Below are positions 25,678 to 35,367 of a stretch of DNA of 64,000 nt, in pieces. Each line of letters begins with the position of its first letter. Position 1 is the stretch's first letter. The stretch comes from CBDBCK01 sp965203345 (GTDB lineage: Bacteria; Chloroflexota; Dehalococcoidia; Lucifugimonadales; Lucifugimonadaceae). The stretch spans positions 1,240,001 to 1,304,000 of the forward strand of contig CBDBCK010000028.1 in NCBI GenBank assembly GCA_965203345.1. Reading direction: 5' to 3'. The notes under the pieces were generated by a model. The model searched no databases and was not told the origin of the DNA. It worked only from the letters and a program-made list of their open reading frames with translations. Made by a program: the position numbers and the translations under genes.

Positions 25678-26691
25678 ATGAAGCAGATTACCTGGCATGG
25701 AGGAGAAAATTTCACAGCTGATACCGTACCAGACCCCGTTCCCCAGCCGGGGGAGGTGGTAGTAAAGATAGACACGGCCGGAGTTTGCGGTACCGACGTC
25801 CATATAACACAAGGACTGTTCCCCTCTGATCCCCCAAAGGTTTTAGGGCATGAGTTCAGCGGAGTTATCTCAGATGTCGGCCAGGGTGTACCTGTCTACA
25901 GAATTGGGCAAAGGGTGGTCTGCGACACTACAAGCCATTGCTCAGAGTGTGAACATTGCCGTTCCTGGAGCTTTGCGCGTTGCGAAAGGGCAAAACCTAG
26001 CGGAGGTGCCTTCGCTGAGTACTCTCTTATGCCCGCAAGTTCAGCTATAGTCATAGACGACTCTTTGTCCCTTGAACACGCCTCAATGACCGAGCCTGCC
26101 GCATGCTGTCTCTCCGGGGTGCAAATGCTGGAAGACGTTAAAGGAAAAACGGCGTTAGTAGTGGGAACAGGTGCTATGGGCTTATTCACAATAGGCTTCT
26201 TGAGATTAGCAGGCGCCGCGGAAATCATAGCGTCAGAACCGGTCGCGAGCAGAAGGCGAATGGCTGCACAGTTCGGAGCGTCTGTTTTGCACGACCCATC
26301 CGAACGTCCTCTTGCGGAGATAGTGAACGAAATCACTAACGGACGCGGCGTTCATATAGCAATCGAAGCTGTAGGTCAGCCTTCGTTAGTTGGCAATTGT
26401 ATATCAGTGATCAGACCTAAAGGACAAATGCTGCTGATAGGGGTTTCTCCGAAAGGTTCCAGCTTGCCTACGGACTTACACGATATGCACTACAAGGAGA
26501 TAGTCATAAGGGGCGCCTTTGGACGAGGTTACGCCTTCGCAAAGACCCCTGAAGAGCTGGCAAAATTGAACTTGACTGGCGTAATTAGCGGCTACTATCC
26601 TCTTGAACAAGCCCCACAAGCTATTAAAGATTCCGCGTCTGGAGCAGGCATAAAGATGGTGGTGAAACCAAACGGCTTGCCTGGCGCATAG
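25678..26691 (+). CDS. Zinc-dependent medium-chain alcohol/polyol dehydrogenase
   Basis: The 337-residue enzyme shows the MDR pattern: catalytic zinc ligands in GVCGTDVH and VLGHEFSG, structural zinc cysteines in CSECEHCRSWSFARC, and the nucleotide-binding loop VVGTGAMGLFTIGF. TEPAACCLSG precedes the nucleotide site, as in sorbitol and threonine dehydrogenases. GGAG lies seven bases before the ATG. With the sugar-acid dehydratases in the window it could work on polyols or sugar derivatives, but the substrate is not determined. Confidence 0.9.
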   Translation: MKQITWHGGENFTADTVPDPVPQPGEVVVKIDTAGVCGTDVHITQGLFPSDPPKVLGHEFSGVISDVGQGVPVYRIGQRVVCDTTSHCSECEHCRSWSFARCERAKPSGGAFAEYSLMPASSAIVIDDSLSLEHASMTEPAACCLSGVQMLEDVKGKTALVVGTGAMGLFTIGFLRLAGAAEIIASEPVASRRRMAAQFGASVLHDPSERPLAEIVNEITNGRGVHIAIEAVGQPSLVGNCISVIRPKGQMLLIGVSPKGSSLPTDLHDMHYKEIVIRGAFGRGYAFAKTPEELAKLNLTGVISGYYPLEQAPQAIKDSASGAGIKMVVKPNGLPGA

Positions 26692-26881
26692 TTCAGATGG
26701 AACACGTGAGACGTCAGATGGCAGGATAGTAAGCAAGCTCTTCACCAGCTCTTCCGGATCCTTACCTTTTCCACACTATTTTGTCCTAATTTGGAAACCT
26801 GTCCTCGTTACTTAACCAGGCAGGTCTTTGCCATCATTCATATTGAGGACGACACAAGAGCAAGTTCAGACATCAGATCTT

Positions 26882-27724
26882 TCAAGTTCCAAAACGCAGT
26901 AACATGAACGTGAGGTCGTCCGGGTGGGAAGGTTGTGCTCCACCTGGGCTGTTCATTCTTCTAGTAACTTCGTTGGCAATAAGTGATACCGCGTCTTTCA
27001 AAGGTGGTTTAACCGCCGCCTGAATTATCTCCTTTTCAAACATATTGTCAAAGAGGCCGTCGCTACCAATAAGCAAAATGTCTCTGGCCTGAACGTCTAT
27101 CCAGGTCCCCGCCTCTAAAAAGAGCTCACCGTCTTGACCTACCACTCTGGAAACAATATTTCTGTAAGGATGAGAAATTGCCTCTTCAGGAGCTATCAGC
27201 CCGGAACGTTCGGCAAGAGCCACAGGGGAATGGGCAACGGTTCTGTGTACTACGCTACCGTTTGGTTTTAGGATGAACGCCAGAGAATCTCCTGCATGTA
27301 GAGTCTGCACTTTCTCTCCATTTAAGGCAAAAGCGACAAGGGTCGTGCAGTTGCCTTATGCCTCCGAGAGGAGTTCTTTGTGAGCTTGCAGTGCTCCTTC
27401 AGTTATGACGGCGGAAGGGGAATCGGCAGAGTCGCGCTCGCGAACTATCGATTCGACTGTGAGCCTTGAGGCCCGCGCTCCATTCGGCGAACTTCCAACG
27501 CCGTCCGCTATCGCCAAAATCGCAGATTGTTCATCAACCATCAGCATAGCAGCATCTTCGTTGTCGCCTCTATGTTTAAGAGGTGAAGTCCGGCTGAAGA
27601 AATACAGCTCACCAAATGGAAAGCTTACGAGTTCGGGAACCTCTGCATCCATGTCGCACGCACGCCAAACTATACTCGTAGACGCAGGTTCGGAACGCAA
27701 GGCAGTTACCTTATCCGTTTCCAT
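26882..27724 (-). pseudogene. PP2C-type protein phosphatase interrupted by an in-frame TAA
   Basis: Two open parts in one frame make up a single PP2C phosphatase. The first part has KHRGDNEDAAML and LAIADGVGSSPNGARAS, and the second has TLVAFALNGEKVQTLHAGDS, LLIGSDGLFDNM and HPDDLTFMLL. These are the metal-binding aspartates and the family core in the right order. They are separated only by a TAA at 27356-27358, with family-like sequence on both sides of it (SEA, stop, GNCTTLVAF). A single C-to-T change of a CAA codon would produce it. The phosphatase is therefore probably inactive, unless the stop is a sequencing error or is read through. Its start lies inside the end of the NHL gene, so the two form an operon. 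Confidence 0.8.
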
Positions 27725-28707
27725 TTGCGTATACTAGCCGGATTATCCACGACAGGGGACTGTAATCTACCCCACTCCACAAAGGACACTTCGGCTACGT
27801 AAACGTCGCCATTAGAATCCACTGCAACGCTGTGCGGCCATAGGAACTGATCTGCTCCTTCACCAAATATGGGTGAGCCGAAACGCGCGACTAATTCACC
27901 TTGAGTAGTGTATATGCTCACTCGGTTGCCGAGGTTAGGCACACCTCGTTGAATTGGTGGAGGTCCCTGTTCACCCACGTACAACAGCTTATCAACGCTT
28001 GTATAAATCGCCGTTGGTTTGTGTACGTGCCATTGGCGCATGAATTCCCCTTCTATTGAGAAAACTTGAATCCTGTGGTTCTCTCTGTCACATACCGCCA
28101 CTTCATCCCCTAAGACGGTTAAGTTGTGAGGAAGACTAAACGCACCGGGGGTGCTTCCCGACCTGCCCCAGGACAAGACATGTCTGCCGTTGCTTTTCAG
28201 CCGATGTACGCGGGAATTCCCGTAGCCGTCTGAAATGAAGACGTTGCCCGTTGCTTCATGTACTGCCACATCGGTGGGACGGCAGAACATACGTCCGCTC
28301 TCCCGTTCCGTCGCCTCTCCATTCCCTATAGTCATGAGGAAATCCCCGCCCGTGGTGGTCTTATGTATCTGGTTGCCTACGTCGTCTACCAGCCACAGGT
28401 TGCCGACCGTGTCAAAAAAAGCCGCATGTGGACGCTTAAAAGACGTATACCAAGACTGCACACTTGAACCATAAGAGTCCTTTGAAATTCGTACCGGCCC
28501 CCAAGGTCGTTCTTCACCCCAAGTCCGCAGAAAATTGCCCTCAACGTCAAAAACAGCTACAGGGAAGTTACCTCGGTTAAACACGTACACATTATCGTTG
28601 CCGTCCACCGCGACCGCGGTAGCCTCACGCAACCATACGCCATGCGGGACTTTAGCCCAACCTGGATCAGGCTCAAAACGCAAGTCTCCGTAACTATGAT
28701 TCGTCAT
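27706..28707 (-). CDS. NHL-repeat beta-propeller protein
   Basis: The 333-residue protein is made of NHL-type repeats, each with a pattern like AVDGNDNVYVFNRGN, PTDVAVHEATGNVFISDGYGNSRV, and SVAVDSNGDVYVAEV (the first words of each unit). About six blades form a propeller. Such proteins bind ligands or act like the lyase half of peptidylglycine alpha-amidating enzymes; here no signal peptide is seen. The final part runs 19 nt into the phosphatase gene. Function unknown; it may be the partner of that phosphatase. Confidence 0.85.
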   Translation of the reverse strand: MTNHSYGDLRFEPDPGWAKVPHGVWLREATAVAVDGNDNVYVFNRGNFPVAVFDVEGNFLRTWGEERPWGPVRISKDSYGSSVQSWYTSFKRPHAAFFDTVGNLWLVDDVGNQIHKTTTGGDFLMTIGNGEATERESGRMFCRPTDVAVHEATGNVFISDGYGNSRVHRLKSNGRHVLSWGRSGSTPGAFSLPHNLTVLGDEVAVCDRENHRIQVFSIEGEFMRQWHVHKPTAIYTSVDKLLYVGEQGPPPIQRGVPNLGNRVSIYTTQGELVARFGSPIFGEGADQFLWPHSVAVDSNGDVYVAEVSFVEWGRLQSPVVDNPASIRKWKRIR

Positions 28708-28993
28708 AAAACTCCTCTTTCATATGCAAAATGATAATACACCTGACCATCAAGCAAGTTCAAACAGAGCAATAGGTGTTATGCTCTTGGACTAGGTTTC
28801 CTGAGAAAATCAATAAACGCGGGTGGGTGGCTAACACTTAATAATTATTGTGCTTATAACTAAAATATGATAAGTGAGTCGATTCAAAACATTAGCCAAA
28901 TATCTGGCTGATATATTAAGTGCGAAGGAAAAATAAATACACCGTTGGTAGGACGGGTATAAAGGTTGAGATAAAGATGAAGGATAAACGATA

Positions 28994-30226
28994 ATGCTCA
29001 AAAAGATAAAATTTGAGGGCTTCAATGGCGATACTCTTGCTGCCTCTTTGGAAACTCCAGAAAATGGCGAACCGGCCGCGTACGCCCTACTGGCTCACTG
29101 CTTCACTTGTGGTAACAATCTCAGGGCATCCCGTTACATGTCCGAAGGACTTGTGCGGAAAGGTTATGGAGTCTTGCGGTTCGACTTCACCGGCATCGGC
29201 AGCTCTGAAGGTGATTTTTCCAACACTAACTTCACATCCAATACCGAAGACATCGTCAAGGCGGCTGACTATATGCGCCGTGAGTTACGCGCTCCAAGTA
29301 TTCTCGCCGGGCATAGCCTTGGAGGAACAGCGGTTCTAGCGGCTGCTAAGAATATACCGGAGGCGCAGGCAGTCGCTACAATAGGCGCGCCCATTGATCC
29401 GGAGCACGTATGTCGTCTATTTTCCGAAGACCTAGAGACCATACGCACTCAAGGGGAGGCCGAAGTAACACTTGAAGGGCGCAGTTTCAGGATAAAAAAG
29501 CAGTTCTTACAAGACGTAGAGAACACAGTCGTAGAGAACACTATAGGCTCAATGAACAAAGCTCTCTTGATATTCCACTCCGCCGCCGATAAGACCGTAC
29601 ATATAGACAATGCACGCAAGATATACGAAGCAGCGATGCACCCGAAGAGCTTCATAAGCCTTGATGAAGCAGATCATCTCCTGTCTAACAAGGAAGACGC
29701 CCTATACGTATCAGAGGTGCTTGCAGCTTGGGCTAGCAGGTACATGCAGGTGAACGTCAATGAGAATGGAGCTACGTCTGGTTCTGGGAATACGGCATAT
29801 GAGGACGGAGTGTCGGTGGTCGAGACCGGAGAGAGCCTGTTCACGCAATCGATAATGACGGGTATACACATAATGGCCGCCGATGAACCACTAAAGATGG
29901 GCGGCATGGACAAGGGCCCATCACCTTATGAATATCTGCTGGCTGCCCTCGGAGCATGCACGTCAATGACCTTACGACTTTATGCACGACGCAAGGGTAT
30001 ATCACTCAAAAGAGTCAAGGTGTTCTTGCGACACGGCAAGGTTCACGCGGAGGACTGCGCCGATTGTGAGACAAAGCACGGAATGATAGACCTCATAGAC
30101 CGAGAGATAGTACTGGAAGGTGAACTATCAGACGAGCAACGCCGAAGGATGATGCAGATAGCCGACAGGTGTCCCGTTCACCGAACCCTGACCTCTGAAG
30201 TGAAGGTCAAAAGTAAGCTTATCTGA
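28994..30226 (+). CDS. Alpha/beta-hydrolase fused to an OsmC/Ohr-like domain
   Basis: The 410-residue protein joins two domains. Residues 1 to about 250 are an alpha/beta hydrolase with LLAHCFTCGNN, VLRFDFTGIGSSEG and the nucleophile elbow AGHSLGGTAV. Residues 270-410 are an OsmC domain with two cysteine sites (LAALGACTSMTLRLYAR and DRCPVHRTL) that reduce organic peroxides. Such fusions are a known family; the hydrolase probably acts on acyl or peroxide substrates. AAGGA stands nine bases before the ATG. The SixA-type phosphatase follows 11 nt later, so they are likely one operon. Confidence 0.92.
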   Translation: MLKKIKFEGFNGDTLAASLETPENGEPAAYALLAHCFTCGNNLRASRYMSEGLVRKGYGVLRFDFTGIGSSEGDFSNTNFTSNTEDIVKAADYMRRELRAPSILAGHSLGGTAVLAAAKNIPEAQAVATIGAPIDPEHVCRLFSEDLETIRTQGEAEVTLEGRSFRIKKQFLQDVENTVVENTIGSMNKALLIFHSAADKTVHIDNARKIYEAAMHPKSFISLDEADHLLSNKEDALYVSEVLAAWASRYMQVNVNENGATSGSGNTAYEDGVSVVETGESLFTQSIMTGIHIMAADEPLKMGGMDKGPSPYEYLLAALGACTSMTLRLYARRKGISLKRVKVFLRHGKVHAEDCADCETKHGMIDLIDREIVLEGELSDEQRRRMMQIADRCPVHRTLTSEVKVKSKLI

Positions 30227-30237
30227 AGATATACACT

Positions 30238-30735
30238 ATGAAAACCTTACTGCTTTTCAGGCACGCTAAATCGGACTGGAGCGCTGCTTATGGTTCTGAT
30301 CATGAACGGCCTATCAACGAGCGTGGTCGGAACGACGCCCGTCTAATGGGGCGCTTCCTTGCGAAGATCAACACACTACCCGATAAGGTCATTGTATCTT
30401 CTGCCGTGCGCGCTCGCTCAACCCTTGAGCTAGCTATGGAGGCGGGAGAATGGGACCATCCACCCGTCGAAATAACGGAACGTCTCTATGAAGCAACAAC
30501 GGATGACGTTCTTGAGGTCATACAGAGCCAAAACGGTAAGTTCAACAGGCTACTCCTCGTCGGGCACGAGCCTACCTGGTCAAGTGCGATCGGGCGTTTT
30601 ATAGGACATGGTCGCGTGCGCGTATCAACGGCTGCAATGGCGAGGATCGACTTTGCAGCACCGTCATGGGACAATATAACCTTCGGCGGTAAGGGTGAGT
30701 TGCGCTGGCTTGTCTCTCCAAAGCTACTAAGGTAG
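30238..30735 (+). CDS. SixA-type phosphohistidine phosphatase
   Basis: The 165-residue histidine phosphatase has the catalytic LLFRHAKSDW motif near residues 5-14, VSSAVRARSTLE, and the second histidine in LLLVGHEPTWSS. These are the SixA family features. Members remove phosphate from phosphohistidine or act on small phosphates. It ends 36 nt before the converging helicase gene. Confidence 0.9.
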   Translation: MKTLLLFRHAKSDWSAAYGSDHERPINERGRNDARLMGRFLAKINTLPDKVIVSSAVRARSTLELAMEAGEWDHPPVEITERLYEATTDDVLEVIQSQNGKFNRLLLVGHEPTWSSAIGRFIGHGRVRVSTAAMARIDFAAPSWDNITFGGKGELRWLVSPKLLR

Positions 30736-30770
30736 ATTCAGGCAGCTCGGAAAGTCCTTATACTTCTGCT

Positions 30771-33602
30771 CTATTCCGTGTCGTTGTTGCCGGCGGACCA
30801 AAGCCAGTCCAGGTCAGTAAAGGCAAGTTTTTGCTTGAAATTTTCTATGTTATCCCGGACGTTGAGGATAAGGCACCGGTCATTACCGCCGTTCTTAATA
30901 CCTCGTAAACCTCTTCCAATCATCTGAAAGTAGAGGTTTGGACTATATACCGGTCTTGCTACAATGATGGAGCGCGTCTTGGGTGCATCAAAACCCTCAC
31001 GAAACACACCGTAATTGACGAGCGCCTTGATATCACCGCGTCGAAATTCTTCAACTACTTTTCGGCGTATTGCGAAATCCGTGTATCCGCTTACCGCCCT
31101 GGACTTGATACCTTGCGTATTCAGAAGTGCTGCTACAGTTTCTGCGTGCTCGACCGAAGTTGCAAAGATGAGGGCGGGCCAATCCCTCTCAACATGGTTT
31201 TTATATGCTTCAATGATACGCTCGGTACGATTAGAGTCTCCCGCGATACGTCTTTCAACATTTTGAGGAAGCCATGGTGTAGATTCCATTTCCTTTAGTT
31301 CATCGTCACTTAGGGAGAATATACCGCCTTCAATGATTTTATGATCGGCTTGTGCAAGCACGCGCATTTCTTGCAATTCATGAATAACCTGCTCCGGCTC
31401 ATCACTCTTAAAAGCACCGGCGTCAAGTCGGTTTCTGCCATAACGATTCACTAATCTTTTTGTTTCGTCCTCATTGTAGCCTCGATAGGGTGTTGCAGTG
31501 AGGCCGAGTAGAAATGGTTCGCTCTCTTCGCGACGGCGAGTCAAACCAATATCTTGCATGACTGAGGTAAAAGTTGGGGCAATCGATCGGTGTGCCTCGT
31601 CAAAAACAATGAGCTTAAAATCTTTTAGAAATTTATACTTTTCAGGTTCGTTACTAAGTTTTATGTACAGGGTCTGACGGGTGGCAACTACGACATGCAA
31701 ATCATTTGTTTGTAACGGCCTCGGCTGACCTCTCCACATTCTGGAAATGCGCAACTGTTTACCATGAGCACCAATACTTGACCATACCTGCCGCCATGAC
31801 TCGACCGCTTGTTCGCACAGTTCATCTCTGTCGGCGACCCAAAGGATCCCGCCTTTAAAGCTATCACTGCACATTGCCTCAACAATTGCTTGTACGGCAA
31901 CGCGTGTTTTGCCCGACCCCGTTGGCAAGCTGATCATCCCGCTTCGCTCAATACGTTCAGCGCCATTCGTATGTTCACTACGGAGCATCTTGTGCACATT
32001 ATCAACAATAATCTCTTGGTAATGGTGGAGTTCTGGAAGTGAGTATGGGCCTTCAATTTCCAGAAAAGGTTCACGTTTTCTATTTCGTTCCCCAGCCCAC
32101 TCGGAAGAGAATCCAAGTGAGCAAACGAAATCAATAGCCCGTTCTGATCCAGCCCATTGTTTAGGTGGATCTAATCGACTTAACGCCCATTTATACTGTT
32201 TAAGAGCGCCCGAGTGGTACGTGGCAATTGCGGCCCCTGCAATATTGATGCCGCTTAGCGTGGTATCCTGATTTTCAAGTATATTGAGCAGTAATTCAGG
32301 CAGGCCTTGACGTAAATCTGCTTCTCCTACAGCGGCCAGAAGACGTTCCTCATCTGTAGACTTCTCGCTGATGGCAGAGCGTTGGTTATTGATTTCTTGT
32401 TCTGACTCGTAATCCAGTATTCCCTTAATTTGGTCATCAGACAAGTCTAGTGGCAACTGGTTTGAAACGACTTGCAAGTCCTCATCTTCATCTCCTGTGC
32501 TGACCAAATAAACATCGGGGGCGTGAAAAATAGATGCCTGAGTGTCGTTGCCAATAAGGATTTGTTCGCAACGTATGAGTCTACATGCTTTGAGGTTTGG
32601 TGGGAGATGTTTTTCTATTCCGGGCCAAACATCAATAAGTGGCACTGGATCTTCCTCACTTTTAAACTCCGGTGTTGGTTCTATCAAGCCGAACGTTTTC
32701 TTAATTAGATCGGCCTTTGCATGTTTCAGCAGTGTGTATAGAGCTAATAAGTTTTCCGGTTGGGGGCCAAGTGCATGCTCAAATGGAACGATACCTGCAG
32801 AAGTTCGAATTTGACCATGTTTTTTTAGCGCCTCTATAGCTGGCGAGGCGAAACGCATATCTCCATATTTTCCCTGCGTCTTGTGTTTCATTATCCATTG
32901 TTCGTACGTGGAGTCCAGAGATAACAAAGCATCTGTATAGTTTGCCTTGCCTTCATCTGACAGCTTATTTCCTTTAGTACCCCTTGGGCCTTTTAGTACC
33001 TGTAAAGGCCCGGGTCCTTTTCTTGATACGAAATCCAGAAGATGTGGCCGAGGGTTACCGGATAGCTGGGGTTGCGATTGAAATTTAGCACCGCAGTCTT
33101 TGAAAAAATGGGAGAACCATGGTTCAGAAGACAAGTCCCTATCTCCCCGAGGTACGTCTGTCACTCCAAATTTACAGAGAAGTTCATAGTCGGCTTTATG
33201 GAAGCTCATATCTACAGTGAAATTCTGGTCTCGACTCCCATCGCCGGGAACGATATTGCCGGGCAATAGAACCGAATGTGAATGCCGCCATCTGCCAGAT
33301 TTATCGCGGACAGGAGGTTGTACTGGGTCGGTTTTCCATCTCGGGTTTTCGTGGTATCGAATGAAATTAAATGTCTTTTCTGTTCCTAACTCACGGGTCA
33401 ATTCCCAGAATTTTTCAGTAAGACCGGGATTCCTTCCCCAGAAGCCTTCAATAAAAATGAAATTGATTTTCCATTCAAAGACTGGCGAGTAATGCAAAAA
33501 GAAAACCATCGGGATGAGACTCCCTGAGTGCTTCAAAAAAATCACCGGGATTGAGTTCGCTGTGTGTTTCAAAAAAATCACGGGACAGTACTCTACCGGC
33601 AA
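30771..33602 (-). CDS. DEAD/DEAH helicase half of a sacsin-like ATPase-helicase protein
   Basis: The open frame is 943 codons. It holds a superfamily 2 helicase near residues 550-930: Walker A SLPTGSGKTRVAVQ, DEAH box LIVFDEAHRSIAPTF, GLTATPYRG, and motif VI QMIGRGLRGIKNG. Before it lie about 500 residues with no recognised domain. The first 42 codons overlap the end of the ATPase gene in another frame and look artificial. True coding probably begins near EWKINFIFIEGFWG just after 33475. No good start codon follows, so this is most likely the second half of one protein joined by frameshift to the ATPase at 33475-35325. Confidence 0.82.
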   Translation of the reverse strand: MPVEYCPVIFLKHTANSIPVIFLKHSGSLIPMVFFLHYSPVFEWKINFIFIEGFWGRNPGLTEKFWELTRELGTEKTFNFIRYHENPRWKTDPVQPPVRDKSGRWRHSHSVLLPGNIVPGDGSRDQNFTVDMSFHKADYELLCKFGVTDVPRGDRDLSSEPWFSHFFKDCGAKFQSQPQLSGNPRPHLLDFVSRKGPGPLQVLKGPRGTKGNKLSDEGKANYTDALLSLDSTYEQWIMKHKTQGKYGDMRFASPAIEALKKHGQIRTSAGIVPFEHALGPQPENLLALYTLLKHAKADLIKKTFGLIEPTPEFKSEEDPVPLIDVWPGIEKHLPPNLKACRLIRCEQILIGNDTQASIFHAPDVYLVSTGDEDEDLQVVSNQLPLDLSDDQIKGILDYESEQEINNQRSAISEKSTDEERLLAAVGEADLRQGLPELLLNILENQDTTLSGINIAGAAIATYHSGALKQYKWALSRLDPPKQWAGSERAIDFVCSLGFSSEWAGERNRKREPFLEIEGPYSLPELHHYQEIIVDNVHKMLRSEHTNGAERIERSGMISLPTGSGKTRVAVQAIVEAMCSDSFKGGILWVADRDELCEQAVESWRQVWSSIGAHGKQLRISRMWRGQPRPLQTNDLHVVVATRQTLYIKLSNEPEKYKFLKDFKLIVFDEAHRSIAPTFTSVMQDIGLTRRREESEPFLLGLTATPYRGYNEDETKRLVNRYGRNRLDAGAFKSDEPEQVIHELQEMRVLAQADHKIIEGGIFSLSDDELKEMESTPWLPQNVERRIAGDSNRTERIIEAYKNHVERDWPALIFATSVEHAETVAALLNTQGIKSRAVSGYTDFAIRRKVVEEFRRGDIKALVNYGVFREGFDAPKTRSIIVARPVYSPNLYFQMIGRGLRGIKNGGNDRCLILNVRDNIENFKQKLAFTDLDWLWSAGNNDTE

Positions 33603-35325
33603 TAATGTTGAACCTCCTCTCCAGCGATATAGGCTCTAGTCCTAATTCTTTTAACCCCGAAAGTGTATCTCTGTCCAACGCTAGTTCTGAATGAACATAC
33701 GAAATACCGTCTTCGTCATCTGTTGATGATGTTGGCAGAAAAAGACGATCGGGATCCGGTTCCTGCCATTTACCATCAGCAGTAAGAACGATTTCGCCAA
33801 GTTTATTTTTTCTAATGTCAGAATCAATAGCGGCGGCAGTCTGAATGGCAGCTTTGGAACCCTCAATAGCTTTGTCTGGTTCCTGTCCGTCTATTAGTGC
33901 TTCCAGCCATTCGGCGATGGAGGCTCTGGGTACACTTGAGGGGTCATCAAACAATCTGTCAATGGTAGCAAGTCGGTTGCGGTTGAGCGCCCTGTGGTGA
34001 AGCCAATACGGTGGACGTCCTGGATATGCTGCCCATCGCTCAAAAGGCTCAAGGTTTATTGACCCCTTAGTCAGTTCTTCGGGTGGATATTGAATTTCCT
34101 CAGTGGCACACAAGTCTCCGTTTTGATTGGGAATGATTTTGTTCCCGCGGAGATTTGAGAACAGTTCTGTGCGGAGTTTATCACTGTGAGGAAGATCTCC
34201 GCGCTCCTGTCTGCGCGGCAGTGCGTCCAGATGTCTTACAGGGTCGTCCTTAGTCGCAAGTTGAGGCAGCACCTCCGCAATCATCTCTGCTGCAGCTTCA
34301 ATCAATTCATCATTGTATGGTCCGGGCAACAGATTCTGACGATCTTCGTTGGTTTTCCACGGCGCATTCAGGATACCGCCGAGGAGGCTTGGTGTATTCG
34401 TAGGGAAGAACGCCCAAAAGTGCTGATGGTCACTGGGGGATCTATCAAGTGGTGCAGCCCAGCAGATTGGCACTTCGCCACTATCATCAAGAGATCTTCG
34501 GTCTTGTTGAGCATTTTCTGTTATGTGGTGTGTACGTTTAAACAATCTCCAGCGGCTGACTTTGCTGTCGTCATGGAGATGATATTCACCATCAGAATTT
34601 TCCAGTTTAAGAACCTTCTGGTGCTCGGATGACTCGTCGTTAAGGGTTAATTCATGGACATGTTCAACGAACAGAAGAAACTCCGGCGGAAAGTCGTCCA
34701 TCTGCTTGGCCAGGTCTTTGTAAGCATTGCGTTTAAGAGGTAGTCGTACGATGTTTACCGCCCAATCCATGAACTTATGCAGAACATCATCTTTCTCCCG
34801 ATTCTCATCGGGATCAATAGATACGGGCAAGCGCAGTGCTGGATAACGTTTGGCATTTTGAACAACTTTATCTATGCGCTCAAGCGATATATCACGATCA
34901 AAGCGGAATGAGCCAGAACGACTAAAAAATTCAGGATTATCGGTAACACCCAGAACAGATTTGAAGCCGAGGCCAAACCTCCCTATCGTGCTCGTTCCTC
35001 GCTTGGGGGACATATGTGAAAACATGAGTGCTTTCACACCATCCTGATAAATCGCTTCCCCATTATCAGCACAATACAGATAGTTTTCTGTTAGGTGAAT
35101 ATCCAGGCGTCCACCGTCCATATTGGTGGTTAATGCATCAGCACTGTTCTGAATCAATTCAAAGAGCTGGCGGTGAGCATAACCACCGCGCGCTGTATCT
35201 TCTTCAAGATTGGCATGTTCCTCAACCAGGGTTGGTTGGCTGCCATAGGCATCAAGGGTTTTCCTTGACTCCCCAGTGATAAAAGCACCTAATCCTTCGT
35301 TTGGTCTGGCCCAACTGTCCCTCAT
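33475..35325 (-). CDS. Sacsin-like HSP90-type (GHKL) ATPase half
   Basis: The 616-residue product has the GHKL ATP-binding fold as in sacsin: N-box QLFELIQNSADAL at residues 53-65, YCADNGEAI with Asp87, and IGRFGLGFKSVLG at 114-126. The C-terminal half has no recognised enzyme motif. Large bacterial proteins that join such an ATPase to a helicase occur in defence islands; a DNA- or protein-remodelling role in defence is an inference. It ends at CTT TGA (33475-33480). Reading one base further along puts the ribosome into the helicase frame, so the two would make a protein of about 1,500 residues. Confidence 0.82.
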   Translation of the reverse strand: MRDSWARPNEGLGAFITGESRKTLDAYGSQPTLVEEHANLEEDTARGGYAHRQLFELIQNSADALTTNMDGGRLDIHLTENYLYCADNGEAIYQDGVKALMFSHMSPKRGTSTIGRFGLGFKSVLGVTDNPEFFSRSGSFRFDRDISLERIDKVVQNAKRYPALRLPVSIDPDENREKDDVLHKFMDWAVNIVRLPLKRNAYKDLAKQMDDFPPEFLLFVEHVHELTLNDESSEHQKVLKLENSDGEYHLHDDSKVSRWRLFKRTHHITENAQQDRRSLDDSGEVPICWAAPLDRSPSDHQHFWAFFPTNTPSLLGGILNAPWKTNEDRQNLLPGPYNDELIEAAAEMIAEVLPQLATKDDPVRHLDALPRRQERGDLPHSDKLRTELFSNLRGNKIIPNQNGDLCATEEIQYPPEELTKGSINLEPFERWAAYPGRPPYWLHHRALNRNRLATIDRLFDDPSSVPRASIAEWLEALIDGQEPDKAIEGSKAAIQTAAAIDSDIRKNKLGEIVLTADGKWQEPDPDRLFLPTSSTDDEDGISYVHSELALDRDTLSGLKELGLEPISLERRFNIIAGRVLSRDFFETHSELNPGDFFEALRESHPDGFLFALLASL

Positions 35326-35367
35326 TGTTATTACCTTGCAATGGGCAGATTCGCAAACATCCGTATC

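Noticed and set aside
2823..27358. Stop codon reassignment, because of in-frame TAG/TAA in hsdS and the phosphatase
   Set aside because: TAA, TAG and TGA end many intact genes in the window at normal places, so decay or sequencing error is the simpler reading.
33475..33602. A real N-terminus for the helicase in the region overlapping the ATPase
   Set aside because: These 42 codons are an out-of-frame reading of the repetitive ATPase end (PVIFLKH appears twice) and have no ribosome-binding site.
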